A stretch of 10,325 nucleotides of DNA from Ectocarpus siliculosus (Eukaryota > Sar > Phaeophyceae > Ectocarpales > Ectocarpaceae): NCBI GenBank assembly GCA_000310025.1, contig FN649739.1, positions 2,425,925 through 2,436,249 of the forward strand, read 5' to 3'. Position 1 is the first letter of the stretch. Each line of letters opens with the position of its first letter. A program made the position numbers and the translations under genes. Below, in pieces: positions 1-6,959 of this stretch. Below the pieces are notes generated by a model. It searched no databases and was not told the origin of the DNA. It saw only the letters and a program-made list of their open reading frames with translations.

Positions 1-1649
1 GAACCAATGGACCCCAAAAAACAAAGCATGAAACATAGACTAAAAGAAAGAAGCGAGAACAAAAAAAGAGCCAGGCGCGACAGGCTTCAGGGAGGAGGCA
101 AAAAAAGAGAGCATAGAAAAACCACGGTCGCCGCTCGCGCTGGACCGCTGTAAACTCTCACATAGCACTGCATATGCAGCAAACGTCAGGTAGGGCCCAA
201 GTCCATTGCTTGGCATAACGCCCATCGCTTCACATACATGCAGCAGCCGGATGCACGGGTAGCCTCTTACTACACAGCAAGAAGCAAAACGACTGCGGTT
301 GGTTGACGTTCGATGTTGTTGGGACCCCACCGGCGAAAGGCGAGAGAGAGAGAGAGGTAGACTAAAAGAAGAGAGCGGAGAGAAGACAAGGCTTCAACTC
401 TCGAGAAGACACTCACTCTCGTCCCTCTGGCTCACCGCAGGCTGTCAGACATGATGTCGCATTGTGTATCGAACGGTGATATCCGATGTCGGCTCAGCAA
501 CAACAAAGAACCACAACAAACAATTATAGTCGCCGTGTGCGAACTGTGGACTATCTTGTTGTAGAAAGTGAGAACTAAAGAGAACATGACTACATAGATA
601 GCACCACGGACGAACCATTATCTCAATACGCTTAGACTATTATCTCAACACGCTTGCCGTCGCGATATAGATGTGCACCGCTACACAAACGACCAGTTGT
701 CAAACCTCACTACTTGTACGCAAAAAAGATTGTGCTGCCATCTAGTCTACCCCTTATCGCTCAAATTACGACTACACAGCACACTCAAGGTAAGGCAGCA
801 ACACGCTTACGATGCTTTACCACCCATCCATGCATATGCAGCAAGAAAATTAAAGGAGACGAAGGCGGTCGGTTGTGTCTGTACCTTCAACCAACCGTGC
901 TGCCGTTGTTTTTCATGGATATCGGCACAGAGAAAGAAATGAGGAAATCGCATCTATCTCCTACGCGAGCACAACGTGCAGCCCAAGCGCAGAGACGATA
1001 ACCTTACGACCTTTGCAGCATATTCCGAGCATAGTCTAACAGCAGCAACCGCATGTGTACAACGCTCACTCAGGAAGAAAAGCACAAACAAACGAAAAAA
1101 AAAGATTGTGGCGCGCAGCACGCAGGACCCTCTTTCGCTGTTCAACCGGCCGTTCCCGTGGCGAAACAGACAAGGAATAGTCAAGGCCGAGTCGTGTCGG
1201 CCACAGGAGGGGCAAGCTGCTCAAACTCGGGGAGGGGTCATGGTTTGTGATTCCCTACCGAACCTTACTTGAGGCGCCACGAGGTTTTTGTAGCCCGAGA
1301 TCAGCATTATTTGAGACCGGGTCGGGCCAGGGGTGGGGAATGCGAATGAAAGTTCCACCCACGGATATCGAACGATGAGACTGAAGCTAAAGCTTCAGAA
1401 CTTTAGCAGTACGGACAGATGGAAGTACGGGATGGTATCGATATCGCTCATAGAGTAATGCGTTACCCAACGAGAGCTCTCCTATCACACCCACCCACCC
1501 ACCCAGGAATTGACAAGGACGAGGAGAGTAGGACGAGAAAAAGGCGCAAAAACGATCCCCAACAGAGAATGGTGTACAGTATACAGTAGTAGTAGTGTGG
1601 ATTTGTTTACCAACCAACAGAGAATGATCTCTATTATTGTAAAACTTAC
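1..1649. other. Non-coding stretch, possible intron or intergenic DNA
   Basis: No protein in any frame was recognisable here; the open frames are short and of low complexity. Visible structure: a (GA)n microsatellite at 342-356, a 22-bp tandem repeat in two copies at 617-660 (core attatctcaa), and a (CCCA)4 run at 1490-1505. If the exon at 1650-1761 is real, this stretch would be its first intron, read on the minus strand. I looked for the expected next part of an ammonium transporter (a Met-Gln-x-Gly-Phe type segment) and did not find it, so exon 2 would lie beyond position 1 or the gene is broken. Confidence 0.5.
617..660. repeat. 22-bp tandem repeat, two copies
   Basis: Two adjacent copies begin at 617 and 639. 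The first 17 bases of each copy are almost identical (attatctcaa followed by t/c and acgctt), and the copies diverge at their ends. No function is evident. Confidence 0.6.
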
Positions 1650-1650
1650 G
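1644..1650 (-). other. Splice donor site (GTAAGT)
   Basis: On the minus strand the sequence reads c|GTAAGT with the cut between 1650 and 1649, matching the eukaryotic U1-type donor consensus from +1 to +6. It ends the putative ammonium-transporter exon directly after a run of valine codons. Confidence 0.55.
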
Positions 1651-1761
1651 CACAACGACGACCGTTCCGAACAGTACCCAGAAGGTGTCCAGGTCGTTGG
1701 TGAGGGCGGCGAGTGCCTCCTCGGGAGTAGGGACGGAAGAAGACACCGACGAGGAAGTCAT
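1650..1761 (-). CDS. Probable first coding exon of an ammonium transporter (AMT/Rh family)
   Basis: The exon encodes 37 complete residues from the ATG at 1759-1761. It has a Ser/Thr-rich start, an acidic helix (PTPEEALAALTNDLD) and then TFWVLFGTVVVV, where a hydrophobic segment begins. AMT/Rh proteins of algae characteristically open with Asp-Thr-Phe-Trp-x-Leu-Phe-Gly at the start of their first membrane helix, so this matches the N-terminus of a plasma-membrane ammonium channel. The coding stretch stops being plausible exactly at a strong splice donor (c|GTAAGT, intron starting at 1649), leaving a phase-1 codon. The rest of the family (about 400 residues and ten more helices) is not visible in the window. 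The identification rests on about 17 residues, so an unrelated membrane protein or a gene fragment remains possible. Confidence 0.5.
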
Positions 1762-2114
1762 TTCGACCCGATCGGCTGATGATGTACTGGTGGTGTGTGT
1801 ATATATATTATGTAGTGTGTCGCAGCTGGCGAGTATGAGAGAAATTTCGTTTTTTTTTTGGTCTTCACTTCAAATCAGCGCTCACGGCACTATTGCCGTT
1901 TCACAGCACTATATAGTGCCGTTTACTCCAACCCGTGGTCACACAGAAGAACCCCTCTCTACCCTCCCCTCCTGCGGTACTTTGCCTTCGATTTTTAATG
2001 CGAGAAGAGTTCAGCACTCTCTTCCCTCTGTGTACACACGAACTAGTGCTATCCACTAGGTAGGCCAGGAGGAGCGGAAAAGCGAGAGAAAAACTCACTT
2101 GGCAAGAAAAGCTC
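1762..2114. other. Upstream region of the AMT-like exon
   Basis: No gene is visible. On the minus strand, about 40 bases before the ATG, there is an A/T-rich box (taatatatat, 1801-1810) that could be a TATA-like element. Further features are a T10 run at 1850-1859 and a nested palindrome at 1886-1920: ggcactat is repeated in inverted form as atagtgcc, and the 14-base perfect palindrome gcactatatagtgc spans 1906-1919. The region sits between the exon and the tRNA-like sequence, so it may hold promoter elements, but none is proven. Confidence 0.35.
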
Positions 2115-2198
2115 GCTTACGCCGGGATTCGAACCCCGGACCTGACCTCTAGAAGGTGTCGAGGATACACCGGGGCGATCAGTCTAGCACAACGAAGC
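2115..2198 (-). tRNA. tRNA-like sequence (tRNA gene, pseudogene or tRNA-derived element)
   Basis: On the minus strand a perfect box B (GGTTCGAATCC, 2125-2135) lies in a T-arm with a 5-bp stem ccggg/cccgg and an 8-base loop, one more than normal. Ends gcttcg and cg-t-aagc can pair as an acceptor stem with one bulged base. An arm ggtgt/acacc closes a 7-base loop atcctcg with U33 in place and a nominal CCU anticodon. A D-arm gtgc/gccc has one mismatch. The variable region would be about 15 bases. A TTTT run 6-9 bases past the 3' end could stop RNA polymerase III, and CCA is not encoded, as expected for a nuclear tRNA gene. Box A is poor, the conserved GG of the D-loop is absent and base 37 is a pyrimidine, so a decayed gene or a tRNA-derived SINE head is as likely as a working tRNA. 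Confidence 0.38.
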
Positions 2199-2517
2199 TA
2201 TGCTTCTTGCTCTACGAGATACAGATGTTTGGCACGTAGACTACATACTAGGGTTAAGGATTGACCCCCCGCCCCCCAATGGGGCTGGGGGCCAACATCC
2301 TGGACGGATGGTGATAGTGAGTGTCCGGGAGGAAGAAAAGAGGAAGAAGAAGGGTTGTTGTCCGGATCCCTCTATGAGCTTGCTACGGGGAGATGATTTG
2401 TAGGGCGGGAAGAAGAGACGGTGTTGGGAGAGGCAAGAAAGTGGTGAAGAATTTCGGCACTCAACGAGCGCGCGGTCCCGTCGGGGGTGAAAGAGACATG
2501 TCAGTCCGTAGTCTTGT
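2199..2517. other. Non-coding stretch between tRNA-like unit and LTR element
   Basis: No gene is visible. A C/G-rich inverted sequence at 2265-2291 (C6, G, C6, AAT, G4, CT, G5) could fold into a hairpin. The stretch from about 2330 is rich in AG repeats. This is where the 3' LTR of the minus-strand element might be expected, but I see no similarity to the putative 5' LTR starting at 7611. Confidence 0.4.
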
Positions 2518-4014
2518 CTATCGGAATCGAAAAGCCGAAAAATCGAGGTAGGTATACATTATGTACATAATAACGATGGAGAAGGCCGACGAGGAAGGTA
2601 CAAAGAGAGGAAATTGCACCCCACGTTCGAAGTCGGTGTGGAAACCGCCGCAAGGAAGGAGTGCGAAGGGAACAAGAAAAAAAACGGAGACAGACGTCGA
2701 CGTTTGCGTCGTGGAAAACGATTCTCTTTTCTTCCTGTTTCCTTTTATTTTTTTCTCTTTTTCTCTTTTTTCCCTTTGTCGCTCTTTATTTTTTTTTCTT
2801 AGTTGTTGGAAGGCGTGTTCTTCCGCCTCACCCCACTGAATAGAGAGCTTGCGTGCGCGCTTGGACGCAAAGTCCTTATTGCGAAGGATGTCCGTCGCAA
2901 CTAAACTGTATTGAGGGACAAATTGTCGGAGATATCCCGTCAGGCCTAAAGACGTGCGCAGTTCTTCTACCGTTCGTGGCCGGGGCATGTTGGCAATTGC
3001 TTCGACTTTCGACGGGGCTGGGTGAATGCCGGTAGCATCAATTATCATTCCGAGCAACTCTTGAGACGAAGCCCCAAAAATGCATTTCGGAACATTAACA
3101 GACAGTCCAGCAGCGCGAAGGCGTGTCAGAACGAGTACCAAGGCAGCAAGGTGTTCCTCCCACGTTTCGTTTGCGACGATTATGTCGTCCAACCACCTAA
3201 ACACACCATCGATAATCCTCAAGGCAGACTTCACTCGACGCGTGAACGCGGAAGGTAGAACTGTTAGTCCAAAACCCGCACGTGTGAACTCGTACAACAT
3301 GCCGTCTGCGTCACGGAAGGCTGTTTTATGGCGATCCTTTTCGGCGATTTCAATTTGATGAAAGCCTGACGCTAGATCGATCTGAGTGAAGTACCGCTTG
3401 CCTTTAAGTCCATCGAATATGGTTTGCATATCACCTAGCCCTCCACTATCGGATATCAGAAGCATATTCAACACCCTCCAGTCGATACACATTCGCATAG
3501 TACCATCTTTCTTCTTGACACACAAGCACCGAGCAGCCCAGGGTGACATGGAAGGCCGAATGATGCCACGATCCAGCAACTGTTGAATCTCCGCCTGGAT
3601 CATACGTCTCTCTTCGGGTGAAAAGCATCGTTGTTTGGCTGCGTGCGGTGTACACAACTCGTCTATCAAAGGAAGCTCCAACTCACTGCCACCGCATGCT
3701 GCCACTCTCTTGGGGTCGATCGGGAATAGGCCTTCCTCTACGAACGTGGCCAGAACCTCGACCAACTCCTGCTTCTGTAGGGCTCCAAGCTGACCCATGT
3801 TAGCGTCGGCCGCTCGTACGGTGGGCGGCGAGGCCGCTGAGGTCTCGTCTCTCGTGTCACGGGTGGGTACAACAACCGGGTCAGGGAGTGGAGGGTCAAC
3901 AGAGGACGGGGTATCGTCGAACAAAGAGTCGAAACGGGCACGGTCGCGGACGTTAAGTGCGATCATCCTGGCGCAAATGCTACCGTTTAGCGACTTCGAC
4001 AACCTGAGCATCAC
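2518..4014 (-). CDS. Ty3/gypsy reverse transcriptase, truncated Pol
   Basis: RNA-directed DNA polymerase of the LTR element. Residues about 125-300 hold the RT core: RGIIRPSMSPWAA; CIDWRVLN; catalytic motif A FTQIDLASGFHQ (Asp213); and motif C as WLDD (Asp276, Asp277), so all three metal-binding aspartates remain. The thumb/connection part LGLTGYLRQFVPQYS (about 356-370) and WGEAEEHAFQQLR follow. Two family signatures differ: SDSGGLGDM replaces the usual YPLP stretch, and GLTVLPSAF replaces GLTNAPATF. Homology ends near residue 406 (2797). The remaining 92 residues are lysine/arginine-rich low-complexity translation with no RNase H or integrase. The frame opens with GTG at 4014, but as part of a polyprotein it needs no start of its own. 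It is offset by one base from the protease frame. Confidence 0.82.
   Translation of the reverse strand: MMLRLSKSLNGSICARMIALNVRDRARFDSLFDDTPSSVDPPLPDPVVVPTRDTRDETSAASPPTVRAADANMGQLGALQKQELVEVLATFVEEGLFPIDPKRVAACGGSELELPLIDELCTPHAAKQRCFSPEERRMIQAEIQQLLDRGIIRPSMSPWAARCLCVKKKDGTMRMCIDWRVLNMLLISDSGGLGDMQTIFDGLKGKRYFTQIDLASGFHQIEIAEKDRHKTAFRDADGMLYEFTRAGFGLTVLPSAFTRRVKSALRIIDGVFRWLDDIIVANETWEEHLAALVLVLTRLRAAGLSVNVPKCIFGASSQELLGMIIDATGIHPAPSKVEAIANMPRPRTVEELRTSLGLTGYLRQFVPQYSLVATDILRNKDFASKRARKLSIQWGEAEEHAFQQLRKKNKERQREKREKEKKIKGNRKKRESFSTTQTSTSVSVFFLVPFALLPCGGFHTDFERGVQFPLFVPSSSAFSIVIMYIMYTYLDFSAFRFR
2718..2800 (-). repeat. Purine-rich low-complexity tract after the reverse transcriptase
   Basis: The minus strand reads about 80 bases of nearly pure A and G, starting in the ctaag|aaaaaaaaa junction just where reverse-transcriptase homology ends. 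A polypurine tract primes plus-strand synthesis just before a 3' LTR in such elements, so this could be a remnant of one that an internal deletion brought next to the RT. It is longer than usual, and no LTR can be shown beyond it. A simple-sequence expansion at a deletion junction is the other reading. Confidence 0.4.
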
Positions 4015-4051
4015 GGTTTACCAACTTGCAGTACACCGGTGTTCCCGGCGT

Positions 4052-4807
4052 TCACCACATCACTGCACGTGCAAGCTCAACTGTGGTTCCCTTCTCTAGA
4101 TCGAATCGTTCCGTGGGCAACACCAGCACCAGCTGCCTGTCCTGTGGTTGAGGACCTATTGCTACCGTCTGCATCGCAATACTTGTGAACCCTGACGATA
4201 CCCGCGAGCCCAGCACCAAGTCCCATTCCAGGGTGCTGTCATCCTCCCACGCGATGTCACGATAACTGGGCAGCTCGGGCAGCGGGGCTATGTCAGATAG
4301 GTTAGTGTCGCGTTGTGGGTCACATGTCAAGAGAGCAAAGCGGTCTTGTGCGGCTGAGAGCGGCGACGGGCGAGCAGGGTGATCTACCGGCCGTGACAGA
4401 AATGGCACGATGGGCGCAGAGGGCGTGGGTTGAAAGCCTTTGCCCTCTCCAAAATCAAGCATGCTCTTGTTGCGTCGCAGATATTCGGCTCCGGTGATAA
4501 ACCCGTACGGGAGATCTGGTACTACTCTGGCCATGACGAGTCGTACTTGAGAGTCGGCGTTAAACAAAATTGGAATCGTGACATGACCCAGAATGCGCAT
4601 CGGAGGTACGCCACTTTCCGACGGGTTCGCCGCTTCCAAAGCTCCTGCCGAGCGCCTGTCCAACCGGCATCGCGCTAAAGTACGTATTCGAAACCAAAGC
4701 TCCAATGAGATGTAGTTACCCCCGCCCGGCCCAGTATCTAGCAAAATCTCTATTGGGTACGTCTTACGTCTACGCCCAACTCGTCCGATCTCACCACGTA
4801 TCCACAA
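4052..4807 (-). CDS. Retropepsin-like aspartic protease segment of Pol
   Basis: Aspartic protease that would cut the Gag-Pol polyprotein. After a basic stretch (GRVGRRRKTYPIE) comes the active-site motif ILLDTGPGGGNYIS, with Asp24-Thr25-Gly26 at 4730-4738. About 80 residues later, GFITGAEYLRRN resembles the second hydrophobic Gly-containing motif of retropepsins. The rest, to residue 251, is a proline-rich linker. The frame opens on TTG at 4807, but it is the same frame as the zinc-finger ORF upstream, separated only by the TGA at 4880-4882, so it is better read as a continuation. It ends at another TGA (4052-4054), past which the same frame stays open and coding-like for 23 codons, to the TAG at 3980-3982. 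The fold assignment rests on two motifs. Confidence 0.65.
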   Translation of the reverse strand: MWIRGEIGRVGRRRKTYPIEILLDTGPGGGNYISLELWFRIRTLARCRLDRRSAGALEAANPSESGVPPMRILGHVTIPILFNADSQVRLVMARVVPDLPYGFITGAEYLRRNKSMLDFGEGKGFQPTPSAPIVPFLSRPVDHPARPSPLSAAQDRFALLTCDPQRDTNLSDIAPLPELPSYRDIAWEDDSTLEWDLVLGSRVSSGFTSIAMQTVAIGPQPQDRQLVLVLPTERFDLEKGTTVELARAVMW

Positions 4808-4879
4808 CTGATCGCCTGCGTAGTGCTCCGCCCTCGCGGACGCAAGATGCCCCGGGTTGGCGAGACCCGGGTCCTCGTC

Positions 4880-5521
4880 TCATAAGTTGGCGTCCTCCCG
4901 AGGTCCCAGCGGGATGTCCCCTGCCATCATCGCCACCTGGTGCTCGCCCGACACGTGCAGATCAAGGCCCAGGGCGACGGCCGTGTCGTAATGATCTGGC
5001 GTCATCGCGGCGAGGACGCGGCGCGTGGGAGCCGCCGCGCGGCCCTCCGGACGTGGCACGTCCTTGTAGGATGACGCCGGCAGAAGGTCGTGTCGCCACC
5101 TGCAACGGCCTGGTTGACGGCACGCCGAGAACGCGTGGGCGAAGCAGATCCTGTGTTCCATGAGGTGATCGAGGATCACGGACCGGGGTGCCGTCGCCGG
5201 CGGGTGTTCCATCGCGGTGGCAGGAGCCACGGCCGTTGGTGGCGTTGTCGCTGATGTGGCCGTCGATGATGGTGCTTTGGCCGTGAAAGGGACACCGTAC
5301 TGGCCGGGAACGCTTGCCTTGTGGTTCTGGAACGCTGCGACGGCAACCGACAACGGAGTCTCTGGGGCAGCAACGGGCGGCGCTACGGCGGCAACAGAGG
5401 TTAGCCCGACGGGAGGCGGCGGCAGACGGTGCGCGCTGCCTCCCGACGACGGAAGTTGTAACGTCGAGTTGTTGAACGACGCCAGGCCGTCGGTGGTGAA
5501 CAGCTGTCTCAGTTCAAGCAT
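4880..5521 (-). CDS. Gag C-terminal part with CCCH zinc finger
   Basis: Nucleocapsid-like part of the Gag polyprotein, expected to bind RNA. Residues 20-115 are a long Ala/Pro/Thr/Val-rich linker. At residues 126-144 lies CFAHAFSACRQPGRCRWRH, a CX7CX5CX3H finger (5090-5146). Most gypsy elements carry a CX2CX4HX4C knuckle instead. The first ATG is at 5521, but the frame is open upstream through the 11-G run and gives a sensible continuation there. A one-base frame change in that run would join it to the RS/capsid Gag. It stops at TGA 4880-4882, beyond which the same frame leads into the protease. What I infer is a single Gag broken by a homopolymer length change, or joined by slippage. Confidence 0.6.
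   Translation of the reverse strand: MLELRQLFTTDGLASFNNSTLQLPSSGGSAHRLPPPPVGLTSVAAVAPPVAAPETPLSVAVAAFQNHKASVPGQYGVPFTAKAPSSTATSATTPPTAVAPATAMEHPPATAPRSVILDHLMEHRICFAHAFSACRQPGRCRWRHDLLPASSYKDVPRPEGRAAAPTRRVLAAMTPDHYDTAVALGLDLHVSGEHQVAMMAGDIPLGPREDANL
5090..5146 (-). other. CX7CX5CX3H zinc-finger motif
   Basis: Cys126, Cys134, Cys140 and His144 of the 213-residue frame are spaced 7, 5 and 3. This spacing is typical of eukaryotic CCCH RNA-binding fingers (U2AF35 and related proteins), and basic and aromatic residues surround the ligands. Confidence 0.7.
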
Positions 5522-5543
5522 CGAAATGTGTCGAGGCGTGGGG

Positions 5544-6959
5544 TTAGCCGCACAGAGTCGATCCTGCCCCCCCCCCCGCGAGTCGGTTAGCGGGGTGTAG
5601 GTGGGTCATGTACGGCTTGGAACGCGCTCTCAAAACGGCTACAAACTCGCGGAACAAACCCTCGGCTACAGTGCCTCGGTGGCGCATGTGATCTCCCATG
5701 GGGTTGTGAGGTTCTTGACGCAGCTTCCGCAGGGTGGTGCTGACAGAGTGTATGCGTTCATGCAGTAACCCATTGACCCCGGCTCTGTCAAGCGGGTTTG
5801 GCAGGAGCACCTCGGTGATGCGTTCAAACAAGGCTATCATCTGCACTGCCGAGATGTACCGCCAGAAAAACCGCTGTTCAGTGATGTGGGGCCGGTCAAG
5901 ATCTACCAAGGTGGCGCGGAAGGCTGCTAAAACGCGGGCTGCGGCGGTGGGCATGGATTCAGGTGTACCAAGCACCAGAGACTGCAACGCTGCAATGGCA
6001 TATTCAACCGCTCCTCCTGTCAGGGCATACTCGCGCACACAGATACGCAGCCAGTCGGTAGCCGTCACACTGTGACGTGGAGTGTCCACTACTTCTCCTG
6101 TGATGCGATACACTTGTACGGTGTCGGCCGAAGTGATCTGGTTGTGCGTCAACAGGTGTTTGTGCAGTAGATCGGTCAGCAGCTCTCTACGCCTCCCAGT
6201 GTGAATGTCCGGTTGTGTTACCCAGAACCCGTTGAGAAATACGTCTGGTTCGAGGGCGATCACTCCAGAATCAAGAGTACGAAGGACGCTCGTGACTTTC
6301 TGCTGGAGTATCACTGCGCAGTCGCTGATCGACAACTCTCCCGGGCCTGGCCCGGCGTACACGGGACCCGATACCTTGTCTGCAACTTTCTTGCGGGCCC
6401 TCTCGATCACCTTCGACATCTGGTTGGCCTCTGTACCGAAGGGCTTACCGGTCGGATGCGTGGACACGCGGGTAGGCGCCCGTGGATCCTGAATCGGAGC
6501 TGCGTACGCAGCACCCCGACCGTCTCGAGCTGCCGGTGTGACCCATGCCTCTCCTCGATGTACCGCGGCTGTTGAGACGACCCCTGCAGCACCTTGGTGG
6601 ACCGTGCGATGGGAGGCGACGAGGGAGGCTGAACGGCGTGGTTCCCCGCCGTGCTCGTTGCCGGTGCCGCGGTGGCCTCGCGGGGGGCCACGTGGTGCGT
6701 CGGACTCCAGGGAGTACTCCTGGCGACGGCTCTGCCGGGGCGGCGGCGAGACGGAGTGGTGCCGTGTGTCCGAACGTGAGGTGGAGCGGCGCCGCTTGCT
6801 CGAGTGCGAGGGAGAGCGACTCCTACGGCTAGAGCGGCCCCGACTGCGAGAGCGCGAGGGGCGGCGGGGTTGGGAGCGTGCCTTCTTCTCCCTCCAAGAC
6901 TGCTCTAGGGAGCGAGAGCGATCCTGGCAGCGGTTGTTGGAGCGAACGGGAGAAGACAT
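5544..6959 (-). CDS. Gag: RS-rich N-terminus and capsid-like domain
   Basis: Structural Gag protein of the LTR element, 471 residues from the ATG at 6957-6959. Residues 1-85 form an arginine/serine-rich domain (for example RSRSRGRSSRRSRSPSHSS) like that of splicing SR proteins. About 90-180 is Gly/Ala/Arg-rich linker. About 185-465 is alpha-helical in composition, with repeated Leu/Ala-rich helices (ALQSLVLGTPESMPTAAARV, FFWRYISAVQMIALFERI) at the place and size of a capsid domain, though I recognise no capsid signature. The frame extends upstream to 7223, but that part is phenylalanine-rich translation of a pyrimidine tract, so the ATG at 6959 is preferred. The end is abnormal: the frame stops 7 codons after a run of 11 G. 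Position before the finger and protease supports the Gag call. Confidence 0.65.
   Translation of the reverse strand: MSSPVRSNNRCQDRSRSLEQSWREKKARSQPRRPSRSRSRGRSSRRSRSPSHSSKRRRSTSRSDTRHHSVSPPPRQSRRQEYSLESDAPRGPPRGHRGTGNEHGGEPRRSASLVASHRTVHQGAAGVVSTAAVHRGEAWVTPAARDGRGAAYAAPIQDPRAPTRVSTHPTGKPFGTEANQMSKVIERARKKVADKVSGPVYAGPGPGELSISDCAVILQQKVTSVLRTLDSGVIALEPDVFLNGFWVTQPDIHTGRRRELLTDLLHKHLLTHNQITSADTVQVYRITGEVVDTPRHSVTATDWLRICVREYALTGGAVEYAIAALQSLVLGTPESMPTAAARVLAAFRATLVDLDRPHITEQRFFWRYISAVQMIALFERITEVLLPNPLDRAGVNGLLHERIHSVSTTLRKLRQEPHNPMGDHMRHRGTVAEGLFREFVAVLRARSKPYMTHLHPANRLAGGGAGSTLCG
5567..5577 (-). other. G11 homopolymer at the Gag frame junction
   Basis: Eleven consecutive G on the minus strand encode the Gly run near the end of the Gag frame. 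With 10 or 13 G the reading would pass into the zinc-finger frame without a stop. It is either a length mutation, a sequencing error, or a slippage site used to change frame. Confidence 0.7.

Noticed and set aside
654-1272. Overlapping plus and minus open frames at 654-1272
   Set aside because: Short, overlapping on both strands, with no recognisable motif, splice context or compositional sign of coding.
2199-2717. 3' LTR of the Ty3/gypsy element
   Set aside because: No match to the sequence beginning at 7611 is visible and no TG...CA boundaries with short duplications could be placed.
2614-2843. Plus-strand open frames and a pyrimidine tract ending in cttag at about 2800, resembling a splice acceptor on the plus strand
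   Set aside because: It is the complement of the purine-rich tract after the minus-strand RT; the frames are Phe/Ser-rich low complexity and no plus-strand exon follows.
4052-4882. Reassignment of TGA to a sense codon in this genome
   Set aside because: Only two TGA codons in one decayed element suggest it; no host gene in the window tests it, and mutation is the simpler explanation.
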